IMG/VR virus record: IMGVR_UViG_3300036791_001299
Coordinates: 1-53,914 of that record
Strand: one strand, 5' to 3'
From: a virus
Length of the DNA stretch: 53,914 nucleotides
This document shows, one piece after another, positions 34,195-43,250 of this stretch; the first letter of the stretch is position 1; each line of letters begins with the position of its first letter. The notes beneath the pieces are model-generated. The model did not search any database. It was given only the letters and a program-made list of their open reading frames with translations, and had not been told where the DNA came from. Both the position numbers and the translations under genes were made by a program.

Positions 34195-34238
34195 AAAGCC
34201 GCCGGGTTCCCGTTTGGGTCCGGCGGCTTTTTTTATTT
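34195..34238. terminator. Strong bidirectional terminator
   Basis: GCCGCCGG (34198-34205) pairs with CCGGCGGC (34220-34227), with seven T after the stem on the plus strand and a T-rich run (TTTTTCGTTTT) on the minus. It ends the proline-rich gene and the leftward genes starting near 36.0 kb. Confidence 0.85.
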
Positions 34239-34256
34239 TGAGAGGCTGAGGAAGTT

Positions 34257-34604
34257 TTACTGCTTTTTGGTCCGCTTGTAGCACTCCCGCCAGTACTCGG
34301 AAGTTAACATGGCATAATTCAGATACTCGCCAAGCAGCATCGCTGAAGCCCTGAAATCTCTCGTGCGAGCGATGCGTTTAGCCTCTTCCATTGAGTGTTT
34401 TTCGGTGTGCAACGAACATTCATCCATCTCTTCCGCCCGCAGCTCCAGTTCAGCAACCGGTAGTTTACTCACGTCAACACTAAGAGTCTTGAGCCACGTA
34501 TCGCGAAAACCGCGGCATACCGCAAGGGGCGTTAGCGGCTTCTCCTCCGCCTTCAGCGGACTCAATACGGCTGCGGCGAGCGCAACCAAAATAATGCTTT
34601 TCAT
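34257..34604 (-). CDS. Secreted/periplasmic small protein
   Basis: A 115-aa protein with a clear signal peptide (KSIILVALAAAVLSPLKA, then EEK). The mature part is charged and helical with three Cys. The ATG at 34604 follows the shared leader AGGAACACACCA. It is the last gene of the 36.0-34.3 kb leftward block. Location outside the cytoplasm suggests exclusion, lysis or host-envelope interaction, but no family is recognised. Confidence 0.6.
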   Translation of the reverse strand: MKSIILVALAAAVLSPLKAEEKPLTPLAVCRGFRDTWLKTLSVDVSKLPVAELELRAEEMDECSLHTEKHSMEEAKRIARTRDFRASAMLLGEYLNYAMLTSEYWRECYKRTKKQ

Positions 34605-34614
34605 TGGTGTGTTC

Positions 34615-34890
34615 CTAGTTTGAAATATCAATTGTGCCGACGGCATGCAGCCCGTCGTCGTTTACTGCATCGGCTTTGGCTGCCCAAAGCATGGCCACGC
34701 GGTCATTGCGGACATCGTAGTCCGCGTCGGCATCGGCACTGGTGCGCTCAAAGCCACCGGCGTCGTAGATGACGCCCTCGGGATATTCGGCGAGAAACGC
34801 CTTTACCGCGTCCTGGATCGAGGCGTACTCCGCCTCCTGGTGGTCGAGCGTCATGGAAACCATGGCTCCATTATCAGTGAGTGGCGGCAT
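34615..34890 (-). CDS. Small acidic hypothetical protein
   Basis: A 91-aa acidic protein (TSADADADYDVRND). ATG 34890 is preceded by AGGA eight bases upstream and overlaps the end of the preceding gene. No family recognised. Confidence 0.5.
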   Translation of the reverse strand: MPPLTDNGAMVSMTLDHQEAEYASIQDAVKAFLAEYPEGVIYDAGGFERTSADADADYDVRNDRVAMLWAAKADAVNDDGLHAVGTIDISN

Positions 34891-35299
34891 AGATCTCGTC
34901 CTGGCTGACGACCTTGCCCAGATTATTCTCGACTTGGGCGTGATACCACGTGGCGGAGCACGAGCCGTCGACCCGCTCGGTCTTGATCGCGAGGCATTCT
35001 GCCGCGCCCTTCAGCGTCCGGTGTTTGTGGCCGCAGTGCGCCAGCTCCTGGTGAATGCCGGTTGAGGCATTCCAAGAATTGGGGTCGCGGACGACCACGC
35101 TGTAGCTGGTGGCCTTACGCTCAAAGCGCTGGCCTTTGCGCAGGTTGATCACCCGCGTATCGATATCCACGATGTAGCCGGTGGCTCGCTGCTCGGCGGC
35201 GGCAGCCAGTGCCGCGTCGAGCGTCTTAAACATCTGTGGGCCCGGGATGTCCAGGTTGTGCAGACGGACCGGCGTGTAGACTTCTGCGATTTCGTTCAT
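34874..35299 (-). CDS. Hypothetical protein with shared phage leader
   Basis: A 141-aa mixed alpha/beta protein. Its start has the leader GAGGAACACACCAATG, also seen before several plus-strand genes near 46 kb. A single CGHKH cluster could bind metal. Unknown function. Confidence 0.5.
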   Translation of the reverse strand: MNEIAEVYTPVRLHNLDIPGPQMFKTLDAALAAAAEQRATGYIVDIDTRVINLRKGQRFERKATSYSVVVRDPNSWNASTGIHQELAHCGHKHRTLKGAAECLAIKTERVDGSCSATWYHAQVENNLGKVVSQDEIYAATH

Positions 35300-35323
35300 T
35301 GGTGTGTTCCTCTTTTTGGTGGA

Positions 35324-35581
35324 TTATTTCAGCCGCGCCGCAACGTGCTCGGCTAATTTCTCGTAATACTTCAGCATCTCAGTGAGCTGCGAGATGCGCT
35401 GCTCGTGCTCCGCAACCGCCCGCCGGAAGGCGTCCTCCGGCCTCTGGACGTAATAGTCCCTGGCATTGGGACCATTCTGGCGGAGCGTTTTGAGTGCCGA
35501 TTCGAGCGCACCGGAACAGTCAAGCGCCTGTTCCAGCAGGTCGCTCGCAGCTGTGCCGTTGAGATGGACGGTGGGCATCAT
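35324..35581 (-). CDS. Small coiled-coil protein
   Basis: An 85-aa helical protein ending QRISQLTEMLKYYEKLAEHV. A strong AGGAGGTG ribosome site lies upstream of the ATG pair at 35581/35578. Unknown role. Confidence 0.5.
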   Translation of the reverse strand: MMPTVHLNGTAASDLLEQALDCSGALESALKTLRQNGPNARDYYVQRPEDAFRRAVAEHEQRISQLTEMLKYYEKLAEHVAARLK

Positions 35582-35772
35582 CGCACCACCTCCTGTTTCT
35601 CCGCCCAGACCACCGGCAGGAAGCCGCCCTTCCGGATCCAGCCGTTAAGAGCGGTGACCAGCTCGGCCAATTCAAGCGCATCGAGCGGGTCAATCGCCTT
35701 CTCGCGGTCTGCCTGCATCTGCAGGCGGCGCGCCAGCTCAATCTGGCGTCTGAGATTCTCGTTGGGGTCCAT
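35578..35772 (-). CDS. Small helical protein
   Basis: A 64-aa protein with one amphipathic helix (NLRRQIELARRLQMQADREK). Its ATG directly follows the previous stop (TAAATG). Unknown role. Confidence 0.45.
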   Translation of the reverse strand: MDPNENLRRQIELARRLQMQADREKAIDPLDALELAELVTALNGWIRKGGFLPVVWAEKQEVVR

Positions 35773-36000
35773 TTACTGCTTCACCTCCGCTGCCGGTCCG
35801 ACTTCGATGTCCTTCACCGGCACCCAGCGGCCAGTGCCAGCCTGTCGGCCCCAGGGGCCCTTGCAGCCGCGCATGGTGACCTTGTAGGCCGTGATCCTCA
35901 CGCGAGTGCCGCTACTCTGCTCCAGAGTTGCAAAGACTTCGCGGCCAGCCCGCAGCGAGGCGTTTACGGAATGGGCGGAAGTGTAAATTTTCAACGTCAT
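35773..36000 (-). CDS. Small basic protein, first gene of the 36.0-34.3 kb block
   Basis: A 75-aa basic protein from ATG 36000, with a GGGAGCACACACACCA leader. In-frame ATGs at 36093 and 36099 lie at or before the predicted transcription start, so the later start is preferred. A TTGACA promoter lies about 100 bp upstream. Unknown function. Confidence 0.5.
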   Translation of the reverse strand: MTLKIYTSAHSVNASLRAGREVFATLEQSSGTRVRITAYKVTMRGCKGPWGRQAGTGRWVPVKDIEVGPAAEVKQ

Positions 36001-36100
36001 TGGTGTGTGTGCTCCCGACGCCTTGCGGCGTTTCGCCCGGATTCCACGGGCTCCGTTTTCGGTGAGCTGATTTGTTGCGTTGGTGTGTTCCATGACCATA

Positions 36101-36130
36101 AGAATAGCGCAATGGAAACTATTGTGTCAA
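36101..36130 (-). promoter_or_regulatory. Sigma70-type promoter of the 36.0-34.3 kb block
   Basis: Minus strand TTGACA (36130-36125), 18 bp, then TATTCT (36106-36101). It is the best sigma70-like promoter in the left part of the window and drives the small-gene block that ends at the 34.2 kb terminator. Confidence 0.6.
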
Positions 36131-36148
36131 CAGACACGCGAAATTATT

Positions 36149-38206
36149 TTACCGGCGGCGGAATCCGCCCCGCTGCGCGCCCAGACCCGGGTAGGCTGGC
36201 TGCGCAGTCACCGGTGCCGTCCAGGCGGCTTGAGTGGGCTGTGGCACCGGTGCCGGACGTGGCGGCGCTGCGCCTTCGATGGCAATAGCCGCCTCGAAAT
36301 GACGCCAGTGGTCTTCCCCAAACCGGTCCGCGCCCACAATCGAATAGGCCGCCCGGTTGTACACCGCGAGATCGATGGGCTCATTGCGCGGCGCGCGCTT
36401 CTCGTAGACGACGTCGCCGTTGGGCTTGACGATCTTCACCTCGGAGCATAAGCCTTCGAAGTACGTCATGTCATACATCGGCCAGTGATAACAACCGGTC
36501 ACCGGCGTATCGTCCACCGTAGGCACCGCGTGCCGCATCAAATCAAACAATTCAGCCTTGCAGCAGTTCACCCCGACACCCACAATGCGCGTCCCCTGCC
36601 GCTTGCGCGCCGCATCTTCCTTCGAAATGCTGGCAATGACCCGCAGCTGGTCCGGCGTACCCTTGATAGGCACCACCGTGCGCGCCGCGATCAACTTAAT
36701 ACCTTGCGGTCCGTAATGCAGCTGATGCCCCCGCCGCGTAAACTCGTATACCGGCTTCGGGTTTTTGCCGGTGTCGATGGTCATGCAAAGGATCGGCAGA
36801 CTCTTACCCGAGTTGTGCGCCCACTCGCGTCCCAATAACTCATACAGCTGGTCCCACAATTCCCGCGCGCTCACCGGCAACTCCTGGCCATTCTCGCTGA
36901 ACGCTTGCAGCACCCAGTAGCCCATCGACCAGTTTTCGCGGTTTCTACCCCAGGCCTTCACTTCAACCTCGAGACGCGCCGGATGCTCCTGGACGTCAAC
37001 CGCCGCCGTCAGGAACAGACCCCGCTGCGGCACCACCGCAGTATCCCCGAACGGATAAGCCTCCCGCCGCGCAAACAACAGATCCTTCTCCGGCGCTTCG
37101 CCTTCTTCCACCCATTCCTCGGCGAGCACCGTATTGATAAACGTTTTGAGACTCTGCCGGTCGTCTTTGGCATTCAGAAACTGCTGCGAAATGGACGCCG
37201 CCGACTTCCAGCTCGGTGGCACATACAAGTGGTTCAGCCAGAATCCAGCCGTGCGATTGCCCGCCTGCGGACGATCCGCGCGCCACTCGACATAGTGATC
37301 CACCGCATCCCAGCGCTCCCGCTCCGTCCACGGCTTATCGCAACTGATGCAGTAATAGCGCGCCGTCGCCGCCTGCAGCTCCCGCGCCACGGCGGTAGAC
37401 CACTTGACGTGATACCCGTCCCGGTCGCGGAATCGCAACACCTGCATGGTGCCGCAATGCGGACACGGCACGTAGGGGCGCCGCTGGTCGGACAACGCAA
37501 ATGCCCTGCCGATCCGGCTGCGCCCGGCCACCGTCGGACTGCACGCCAGGATACGCTTGCGGCGCGTCCCGAAGGTCATGGCGCGTTCCCACGCAAGGTC
37601 GATAGGATCACCTTCTCCCTGACGCTCCTGGCTGCCGCCGACATCCTGGTCGTACTTGTCGATCTCATCGCACACCAGATACCGGATGGTGTGCTGCGCC
37701 AGATCCACCGGCGTGCGCGCACTGATGATCAGCAGGTTGCCGCCCGGGAAGGTCTTGCTCTGGATGGTATTCGAGCCATCGTGGATGCCGTCCAGCACCT
37801 TATTGCGCAGGATCTGGCAATCCCGCACCATGGGCATCAACCGGCGCTTCGAGAAATCGCGCGCGGCGTCTTTTTTGGGCTCGACCAATAAGATGGGCCC
37901 CGGCTCCTCGGCGATCCAATACGCAATCGCCAGCATGATCGCGAGACTCTTGATCACCTGGGTGGACGACATGATCACCACGGTCTCGATGGTGTCGTCC
38001 GTTATGGCGTCGAGAATGCCCCGCTGCCAGCCGTACAACCGCAAGGGACCGGTCGACGAGCTGTACTCCGGCGACAGCACCACGTTGGCTTCCGACCATT
38101 GCGAAAGCGGCACCCGGGGACGCACCCGGAAGATCTCAGAGTGCAAGCTCTGAAATACCGGCGGCGGCCAGTCCCAGCCTGGAACTAAGAAAGATGGCGT
38201 TTCCAT
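36149..38206 (-). CDS. Terminase large subunit (GpA family)
   Basis: A 685-aa packaging ATPase-nuclease. The GpA-type ATPase shows the Walker A-like STQVIKSLA segment (residues about 81-89, Lys86) and Walker B LVCDEID (178-183). A CPHCG/CISC zinc pair (about residues 240 and 290) and the nuclease part (IDTGKN, later DLAVYNRAAYS) follow. The last 45 residues are Pro/Ala-rich. It is separated from the small terminase by the CRISPR locus, which is unusual since TerS and TerL are normally adjacent. Confidence 0.85.
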   Translation of the reverse strand: METPSFLVPGWDWPPPVFQSLHSEIFRVRPRVPLSQWSEANVVLSPEYSSSTGPLRLYGWQRGILDAITDDTIETVVIMSSTQVIKSLAIMLAIAYWIAEEPGPILLVEPKKDAARDFSKRRLMPMVRDCQILRNKVLDGIHDGSNTIQSKTFPGGNLLIISARTPVDLAQHTIRYLVCDEIDKYDQDVGGSQERQGEGDPIDLAWERAMTFGTRRKRILACSPTVAGRSRIGRAFALSDQRRPYVPCPHCGTMQVLRFRDRDGYHVKWSTAVARELQAATARYYCISCDKPWTERERWDAVDHYVEWRADRPQAGNRTAGFWLNHLYVPPSWKSAASISQQFLNAKDDRQSLKTFINTVLAEEWVEEGEAPEKDLLFARREAYPFGDTAVVPQRGLFLTAAVDVQEHPARLEVEVKAWGRNRENWSMGYWVLQAFSENGQELPVSARELWDQLYELLGREWAHNSGKSLPILCMTIDTGKNPKPVYEFTRRGHQLHYGPQGIKLIAARTVVPIKGTPDQLRVIASISKEDAARKRQGTRIVGVGVNCCKAELFDLMRHAVPTVDDTPVTGCYHWPMYDMTYFEGLCSEVKIVKPNGDVVYEKRAPRNEPIDLAVYNRAAYSIVGADRFGEDHWRHFEAAIAIEGAAPPRPAPVPQPTQAAWTAPVTAQPAYPGLGAQRGGFRRR

Positions 38207-38343
38207 TTACCACGCGCCTTATTGGCTCTGCCAAACTTCGGATCCAATGCCCGCCGCATGTCAATCGCCTCGCGCAGCCGACGCCAATACTCACACCACG
38301 CCCGAAACGCTGAGGCCGACATCTCTGGCATCTGTAAACCCAT
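38185..38343 (-). CDS. Small basic protein upstream of terminase
   Basis: A 52-aa basic protein (GLQMPEMSASAFRAWCEYWR, REAIDMRRALDPKFG) overlapping the terminase start by 22 bp. It is the last gene before the degenerate CRISPR trailer, which begins nine bases upstream of its ATG. A small terminase-associated or HNH-related role is only a guess. Confidence 0.5.
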   Translation of the reverse strand: MGLQMPEMSASAFRAWCEYWRRLREAIDMRRALDPKFGRANKARGKWKRHLS

Positions 38344-38585
38344 ATTTTAAAGTCTCACCTATCAAGCCGGTGAACAGGCATTGCGTAGCTTTTCTCCATA
38401 ATAATTTCTCCGTAGGTCTCACCAACCAAGCCGGTGAACAGGCATTGCGACTTTAGTGCATGATAGTCTCAGTTACCAGGCCACCAAGCAGGCATTGCGT
38501 CTCCCTCATCCTCGTCCCGGCTACCAAAGCCGCCGAGCAGGCATTGCTTGGTTCCGGCCCCATCTCGACTAGAGCCTTCTGCGTT

Positions 38586-39263
38586 TCAGCTACCAAGCCG
38601 CTGAACAGGCATTGTGGACTCCTCGGCAATCGCGCGCTGCGCCAATACTAACAGGTCCACGCTGTCAGGCAGCGCCGCGGCCCGTACTGCCACATATGCT
38701 GCCTCCGCCACCCTCCTCATTACCGTAATCTCTATTTGCTGGCACGCCGCGCAGGCCGCACACGTGGCGCACCACGCTGCTTTGGCCGCTCCCCTTGCCT
38801 CCTTCGAGCGATGCTGAACTGCCCGGACTGATGCCGCCATCCCGGCTGCGACTGCCTTTTCGTGAGAACGATCCGTACCGTTTAGCCACCCATACGCCCA
38901 GCCCACAAAGGACGGATCGCGGTCCACCGCCATCGCGCACATAACCGCAAACCGCACCCTCGCGCTTGCCGCAACCTCCGGCATCTCGATGCGCCGGATG
39001 GTGGTCAGCGACCTACACCCACACTTGAGTTGTCCGTCACGCAGTCCTATTTCGCCCTCAGCCTCCCAGAGCAGTATGTTTCGGGGATCAACGTATATTG
39101 CCGGGATCAATAAAGCCGCCAGGAGCGGATGCTCGTGAGCATGTATCCACCCGTCCGTAAAAAGCTCCTTGCCGGTGCCGGTCGCGGCGTGGGTGACATT
39201 CTCCCCCCACTCGATCCCGTCTCCCGACTGGTCATTGGCGTCAGCCACTTTATAGAGGGTCAT
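38586..39263 (-). CDS. DUF7666-like phage protein inserted in the CRISPR trailer
   Basis: A 225-aa protein with the family-like order WGENVTHAATGTGK, GWIHAHEHPLLAALL, LWEAEGEIGLRDG, then an Ala/Cys-rich helical C-terminus (ARGAAKAAWCATCAACAACQ). Its last residues, MPVQRLGS, are encoded by a CRISPR repeat, and an inverted repeat copy lies 63 bp upstream of its start, so it is flanked by inverted CRISPR repeats. It resembles hypothetical phage proteins, not Cas proteins. Why it sits in the array is unknown. Confidence 0.6.
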   Translation of the reverse strand: MTLYKVADANDQSGDGIEWGENVTHAATGTGKELFTDGWIHAHEHPLLAALLIPAIYVDPRNILLWEAEGEIGLRDGQLKCGCRSLTTIRRIEMPEVAASARVRFAVMCAMAVDRDPSFVGWAYGWLNGTDRSHEKAVAAGMAASVRAVQHRSKEARGAAKAAWCATCAACAACQQIEITVMRRVAEAAYVAVRAAALPDSVDLLVLAQRAIAEESTMPVQRLGS

Positions 39264-39325
39264 TTGGTTTTTACCTTACCTTTCCGGGTAGACTAATGCG
39301 CACGGGCTTACTGTGCTCGGCGCTG

Positions 39326-39362
39326 GTCGGCAATGCCTGTTCAGTGGCTTGGTTACTGAGGC
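39326..39362 (+). repeat. Inverted CRISPR-type repeat upstream of the cargo gene
   Basis: A 37-bp copy of the repeat (one inserted base) in crRNA sense on the plus strand, opposite to the array. With the copy at 38583-38618 it flanks the cargo gene in inverted orientation. Confidence 0.8.
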
Positions 39363-41382
39363 CGTCAACACACATCGCGCGTCCCGGCTACCAAGCCGCC
39401 GGGCAGGCACCTCGGATTACTTCACGGATGTCTCAGCTACTAGGCCGCCGAGCAGGCGTTGCGACAGACCATAAGATCTTCGCGTCACACCAACTAAGCC
39501 GGTGAACAGGCATTGCAACGCGGAATGCGACGTGCGTTGGCGTCCACCCGAAGAGTCGCGTCTCAGCTACCAAGCCGCTGAGCAGGCACCGCGACTATCG
39601 CTAAAGGCTAATGTCCCAGCTACCAAGCCGCTGAACAGGCGTTGCAACGCAGCTTGCTGACCCAGATCAAGACCTCCAGATCCATCCCGTCTCAGTAACT
39701 AAGCCACCGAGCAGGCGTTGCGACCCCATGTCTCTATCAACGGACGTCACGACAAACAAGTCTCAGCTACCAAGCCGCTGAACAGGCGTTGCGACGCACG
39801 GCGGCGGCGATCCGCACCAGGAAGTCCACGTCTCAGCTACCAAGCCACCGAGCAGGCGTTGCGACACCACGAAAGGATCGGGAGCAATGACGTCTCAGTA
39901 ACCAAGCCACTGAGCAGGCGTTGCGACGGAGGGTGGCGTGATCGCTCATGAAACCAGTATGCGCTGTCTCAGCTACCAAGCCACTGAGCAGGCGTTGCGA
40001 CGCTGCATCCTTCGGTTGTTCCCATCGCACCTGCCACGTCTCAGCTACCAAGCCACTGAGCAGGCGTTGCGACGATTTAAACCCTGGTATATGCTCATGC
40101 ATAATAGTCGGGTCTCAGCTACCAAGCCACTGAGCAGGCGTTGCGACTGCCAGCCATTTTTCGAGCGCCGCCGTTGGGACGCGTCTCAGCTACCAAGCCA
40201 CTGAGCAGGCGTTGCGACGATTTAAACCCTGGTATATGCTCATGCATAATAGTCGGGTCTCAGCTACCAAGCCACTGAGCAGGCGTTGCGACGCTGTTAA
40301 AGTAGCGCGGTGCCGTTTGTGCGGTTAGTTGTCTCAGTAACCAAGCCACTGAGCAGGCGTTGCGACCACGTCGACAGATCTCTTTCACGGCGATGACGTC
40401 CTGTCTCAGCTACCAAGCCACTGAGCAGGCGTTGCGACGGGGTCGAGTATGACGCCGATATTCAGCCTCGAGCCGTTGTCTCAGCTACCAAGCCACTGAG
40501 CAGGCGTTGCGACGTTCGAAAACTGGCCGGAGATCGCCACCACTGACCCTGTCTCAGCTACCAAGCCACTGAGCAGGCGTTGCGACAGGAGCCGCCCTTG
40601 CAGGCGGATGATCTGGCGCTTGTCTCAGCTACCAAGCCACTGAGCAGGCGTTGCGACACTGCGATCCGGTGCGACCGGCGGGTATCAGCAGTAGTCTCAG
40701 CTACCAAGCCACTGAGCAGGCGTTGCGACGTTGTATTTCGGACAATACTATCCGTTGGAATTTGTTGTCTCAGCTACCAAGCCACTGAGCAGGCGTTGCG
40801 ACATCCGTGGTCCGCGTACTGCGGGTGCCGACATCGTCGTCTCAGCTACCAAGCCACTGAGCAGGCGTTGCGACGTCCAGGTCAAAATCATCAAGCACGG
40901 ACGGTTTAGCGTCTCAGCTACCAAGCCACTGAGCAGGCGTTGCGACCTAAACCCCGGAAAAAGTTCGAAGCACCCTACCCTGTCTCAGCTACCAAGCCAC
41001 TGAGCAGGCGTTGCGACGCGGTGACATCGCCGAGCGCCGCGCCCCAGATGTAGAGTCTCAGCTACCAAGCCACTGAGCAGGCGTTGCGACACGGAAACTG
41101 GTCGGGCTGGAGGAAATCGAGCAGTAGGGGTCTCAGCTACCAAGCCACTGAGCAGGCGTTGCGACCGCGGTCCGGCCTCCGGTCTCCTCTTTCTCGGAGC
41201 GTCTCAGCTACCAAGCCACTGAGCAGGCGTTGCGACAACCCGGACCTGCTCGCTCGATACCGGAACCGTCTTGTCTCAGCTACCAAGCCACTGAGCAGGC
41301 GTTGCGACCATTCGGCAGGGGTAGATACCCCCCAACTACCTACGTCTCAGCTACCAAGCCACTGAGCAGGCGTTGCGACAGC

Positions 41383-43191
41383 CTAGTCGCCAGCTGCCAT
41401 GTTTTCATCAGGTTCCAGACCGGTTTGCGAGCGGTCTGGTTTTGCGCCCTCTTCCACCTCCGTAACTCGTTGTTTCTTATCAGATGCCACCTCTGGCATC
41501 GCCCCACCGCTCGCACGCATCTGCCCCCACGCCTTCAACAGATTCTTCGCCGCATTCAAATCCTGGTCCCACAACATCCCGCACCCACCGCACCGGTGCA
41601 TGATACTCGCCGCTTGATCCCACTCATGCGCATACCCGCACGCATGGCACTCCCGCGTCGTATACGGCGCAGGCAGCTCAACCACCGCCACCCCTTCCCG
41701 GCTGCACGCACTCTTAATCGCCAGCCGCAACGTCCCCGTACTGGCCATAAACCGGTACGTCCCCGACCCCGTGACAACCGCCGCCGACTCCGGCTGAGGA
41801 TGCTCCACCACCGAGCGCAAATCAAATTCCTCCACCACCACCACGTCATAATCCCGCGCCAGCCCTGCCGCGAAATCCCGATACCGCGCCAGCCTCCGGC
41901 CCGTCATCTGATGCTGCAGATTCCGCCACCAGTCCGTCAAATGCAGAAACTGCTTGCGCCACCGGACCGCCTCCGCAAACATTCCCTCATCACCCGGCAG
42001 CCGGTTATCCGCCCACCAGCGGATCAACGCCGCCACACGTTCCCCGGACCGCCACTGATACAGATACGCCGACCGCGTCCGCCACTCCTCCGCCAACTCC
42101 CGCTGGCCCAGCCACTCCACTAGCTCCGGGTGAAACTGCTCCCGGCTCTTATCGCAGATCGACCGCAGATCCGCGACCTTCTGGAACTGCGCGATATCGG
42201 AGCCCTCAATCCGCAATTCACCATGGCCGCCCAGCGAGTCAGCCCAGTATCCCACCCGCACCGCGCCCTCCGGCTTCAATCGCCAGCCCAGATCGAGCGC
42301 CAATACCCGGCTGCCGGTCTTCTCACTAGGCCGCGGCAAGCTGATGCTCACATTCAGCTGCCAGTGCGTCTTCCCCGCCAGGATGCGGCGGCTGGCGCTT
42401 ACACTCTTGATACGCGCCTCCGGAGGCAGATCCCGATGGTAAACAATCGGAATCTCAACCCACACCGGCGACCGATCCGCATTGCTGCCGATCCGCACGC
42501 GCGCATACCGCCACTTCCGGCCCGGCGTCGGTGGATCCACCTGGAACAGCGTGTTGGTGCCGCCTACGCAGTCGCTGACGCACGCGCCACCCTGCACCTG
42601 CGCGGTAACCGTCCCTTCGCCGCGGAAGCCGTGATAACGCAGCTCGCTATCCCCCTTGCCCTTGCGCGCCAGCTGACGCGCCGTCTCCGCCCGCTGAATG
42701 ATGTCGTTATAGGAGCCCCAATAGAGCCCCAGACCCGCCGCCGCTTGCCGCGCCTTAATCGTGCGCCGGTACGCCCGCTCCGTATTGGCATCCAGCTGCT
42801 GCCGCTTGGCCTCATGCCGCGATTCCTTGGTCGCCTTCCGCTCCGCGATCAACGGCTTTCGCTCCGCCTCCGCCGCCGCAATGCGCTCCGGCAGATCACC
42901 AAGATCCGCGCCCTTGCGTTTACGCGCGGACTGGCGAGCCTTCTTGATCAACTCCCGGCACAAACTGATCTCCGCCGACAGCTCATCGATCCGCGTTTGC
43001 TGGTCATCCCGCATGATCCGCCGGTACGCCGTATCGCGCGTACGCTCGATGGTGACCAGGACATTCCATAGCCGGTTGCCCAGCCGCATCTGTCCTCGAG
43101 CCGAATCTTCATTGATCACCGGTGCGATCCGCGCCGGTACCGTGCCATAGGAGTACACCCGGCTGGCTGTATCGTCTGTTTTACGCTGCAT
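41383..43191 (-). CDS. cas12m: Compact type V effector, Cas12m-like (V-M, formerly V-U1)
   Basis: A 602-aa protein from ATG 43191. Residues about 40-165 are helical and basic. About 154-205 carry GLGLYWGSYNDII and LRYHGFRGEGTV, motifs that I recall as shared with Cas12m. The C-terminal RuvC has a D-E-D set: Asp300 in LALDLGW, Glu454 in VVVVEEFDL and Asp544 in WDQDLN. A zinc finger lies between the last two (CHAC at 515-518, CGGC at 534-537). As I remember the best-studied Cas12m, the RuvC site is altered and it binds DNA without cutting; here the acidic residues are complete, so cleavage is plausible (inference). TnpB is the main alternative, but no IS ends are seen and the stop is three bases from an array. 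Size is normal for Cas12m. Confidence 0.8.
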   Translation of the reverse strand: MQRKTDDTASRVYSYGTVPARIAPVINEDSARGQMRLGNRLWNVLVTIERTRDTAYRRIMRDDQQTRIDELSAEISLCRELIKKARQSARKRKGADLGDLPERIAAAEAERKPLIAERKATKESRHEAKRQQLDANTERAYRRTIKARQAAAGLGLYWGSYNDIIQRAETARQLARKGKGDSELRYHGFRGEGTVTAQVQGGACVSDCVGGTNTLFQVDPPTPGRKWRYARVRIGSNADRSPVWVEIPIVYHRDLPPEARIKSVSASRRILAGKTHWQLNVSISLPRPSEKTGSRVLALDLGWRLKPEGAVRVGYWADSLGGHGELRIEGSDIAQFQKVADLRSICDKSREQFHPELVEWLGQRELAEEWRTRSAYLYQWRSGERVAALIRWWADNRLPGDEGMFAEAVRWRKQFLHLTDWWRNLQHQMTGRRLARYRDFAAGLARDYDVVVVEEFDLRSVVEHPQPESAAVVTGSGTYRFMASTGTLRLAIKSACSREGVAVVELPAPYTTRECHACGYAHEWDQAASIMHRCGGCGMLWDQDLNAAKNLLKAWGQMRASGGAMPEVASDKKQRVTEVEEGAKPDRSQTGLEPDENMAAGD

Positions 43192-43250
43192 GCTTAAAAT
43201 TGTATTTAAAGGTGGGCCAAATTGCGAAAACAACGGCGGGTGGTTTTGTT

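Larger units (their letters stand above)
38352..41379 (-). CRISPR. CRISPR array with intact main part and decayed trailer
   Basis: In plus-strand reading the consensus repeat is 36 bases: it starts GTCTCAGCTACCAAGCC, has a core ACTGAGCAGGCG and ends TTGCGAC. Read as crRNA (minus strand, same direction as the effector) it ends GAGAC and holds CTCAG...CTGAG stem arms, a type V-like layout. From 39430 to 41379 there are 28 repeats, about 17 identical and the distal ones increasingly variant, with mostly 34-39 nt spacers. Below 39430 the array decays: five variant repeats at 38352-38618 with some spacers of only 12-14 nt, and copies at 39381 and (inverted) 39326. The identical-repeat end touches the effector gene, so that end is leader-proximal and the other is the trailer. 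Spacers at 40074 and 40219 are identical. Confidence 0.95.

Noticed and set aside
36001-36099. Earlier in-frame ATGs for the 35773-36000 gene
   Set aside because: They fall at or upstream of the predicted transcription start; the GGGAGCACACACACC leader supports ATG 36000.
39718-41365. Plus-strand frames through the CRISPR array with repeated SYQATEQALR and SATKPLSRRCD peptides
   Set aside because: Translations of the repeats themselves; no coding function.
41383-43191. Reading the effector as an IS200/IS605 TnpB
   Set aside because: No tnpA or IS ends seen, a true array starts three bases after the stop, and Cas12m-type central motifs are present. A tree is still needed to exclude it fully.
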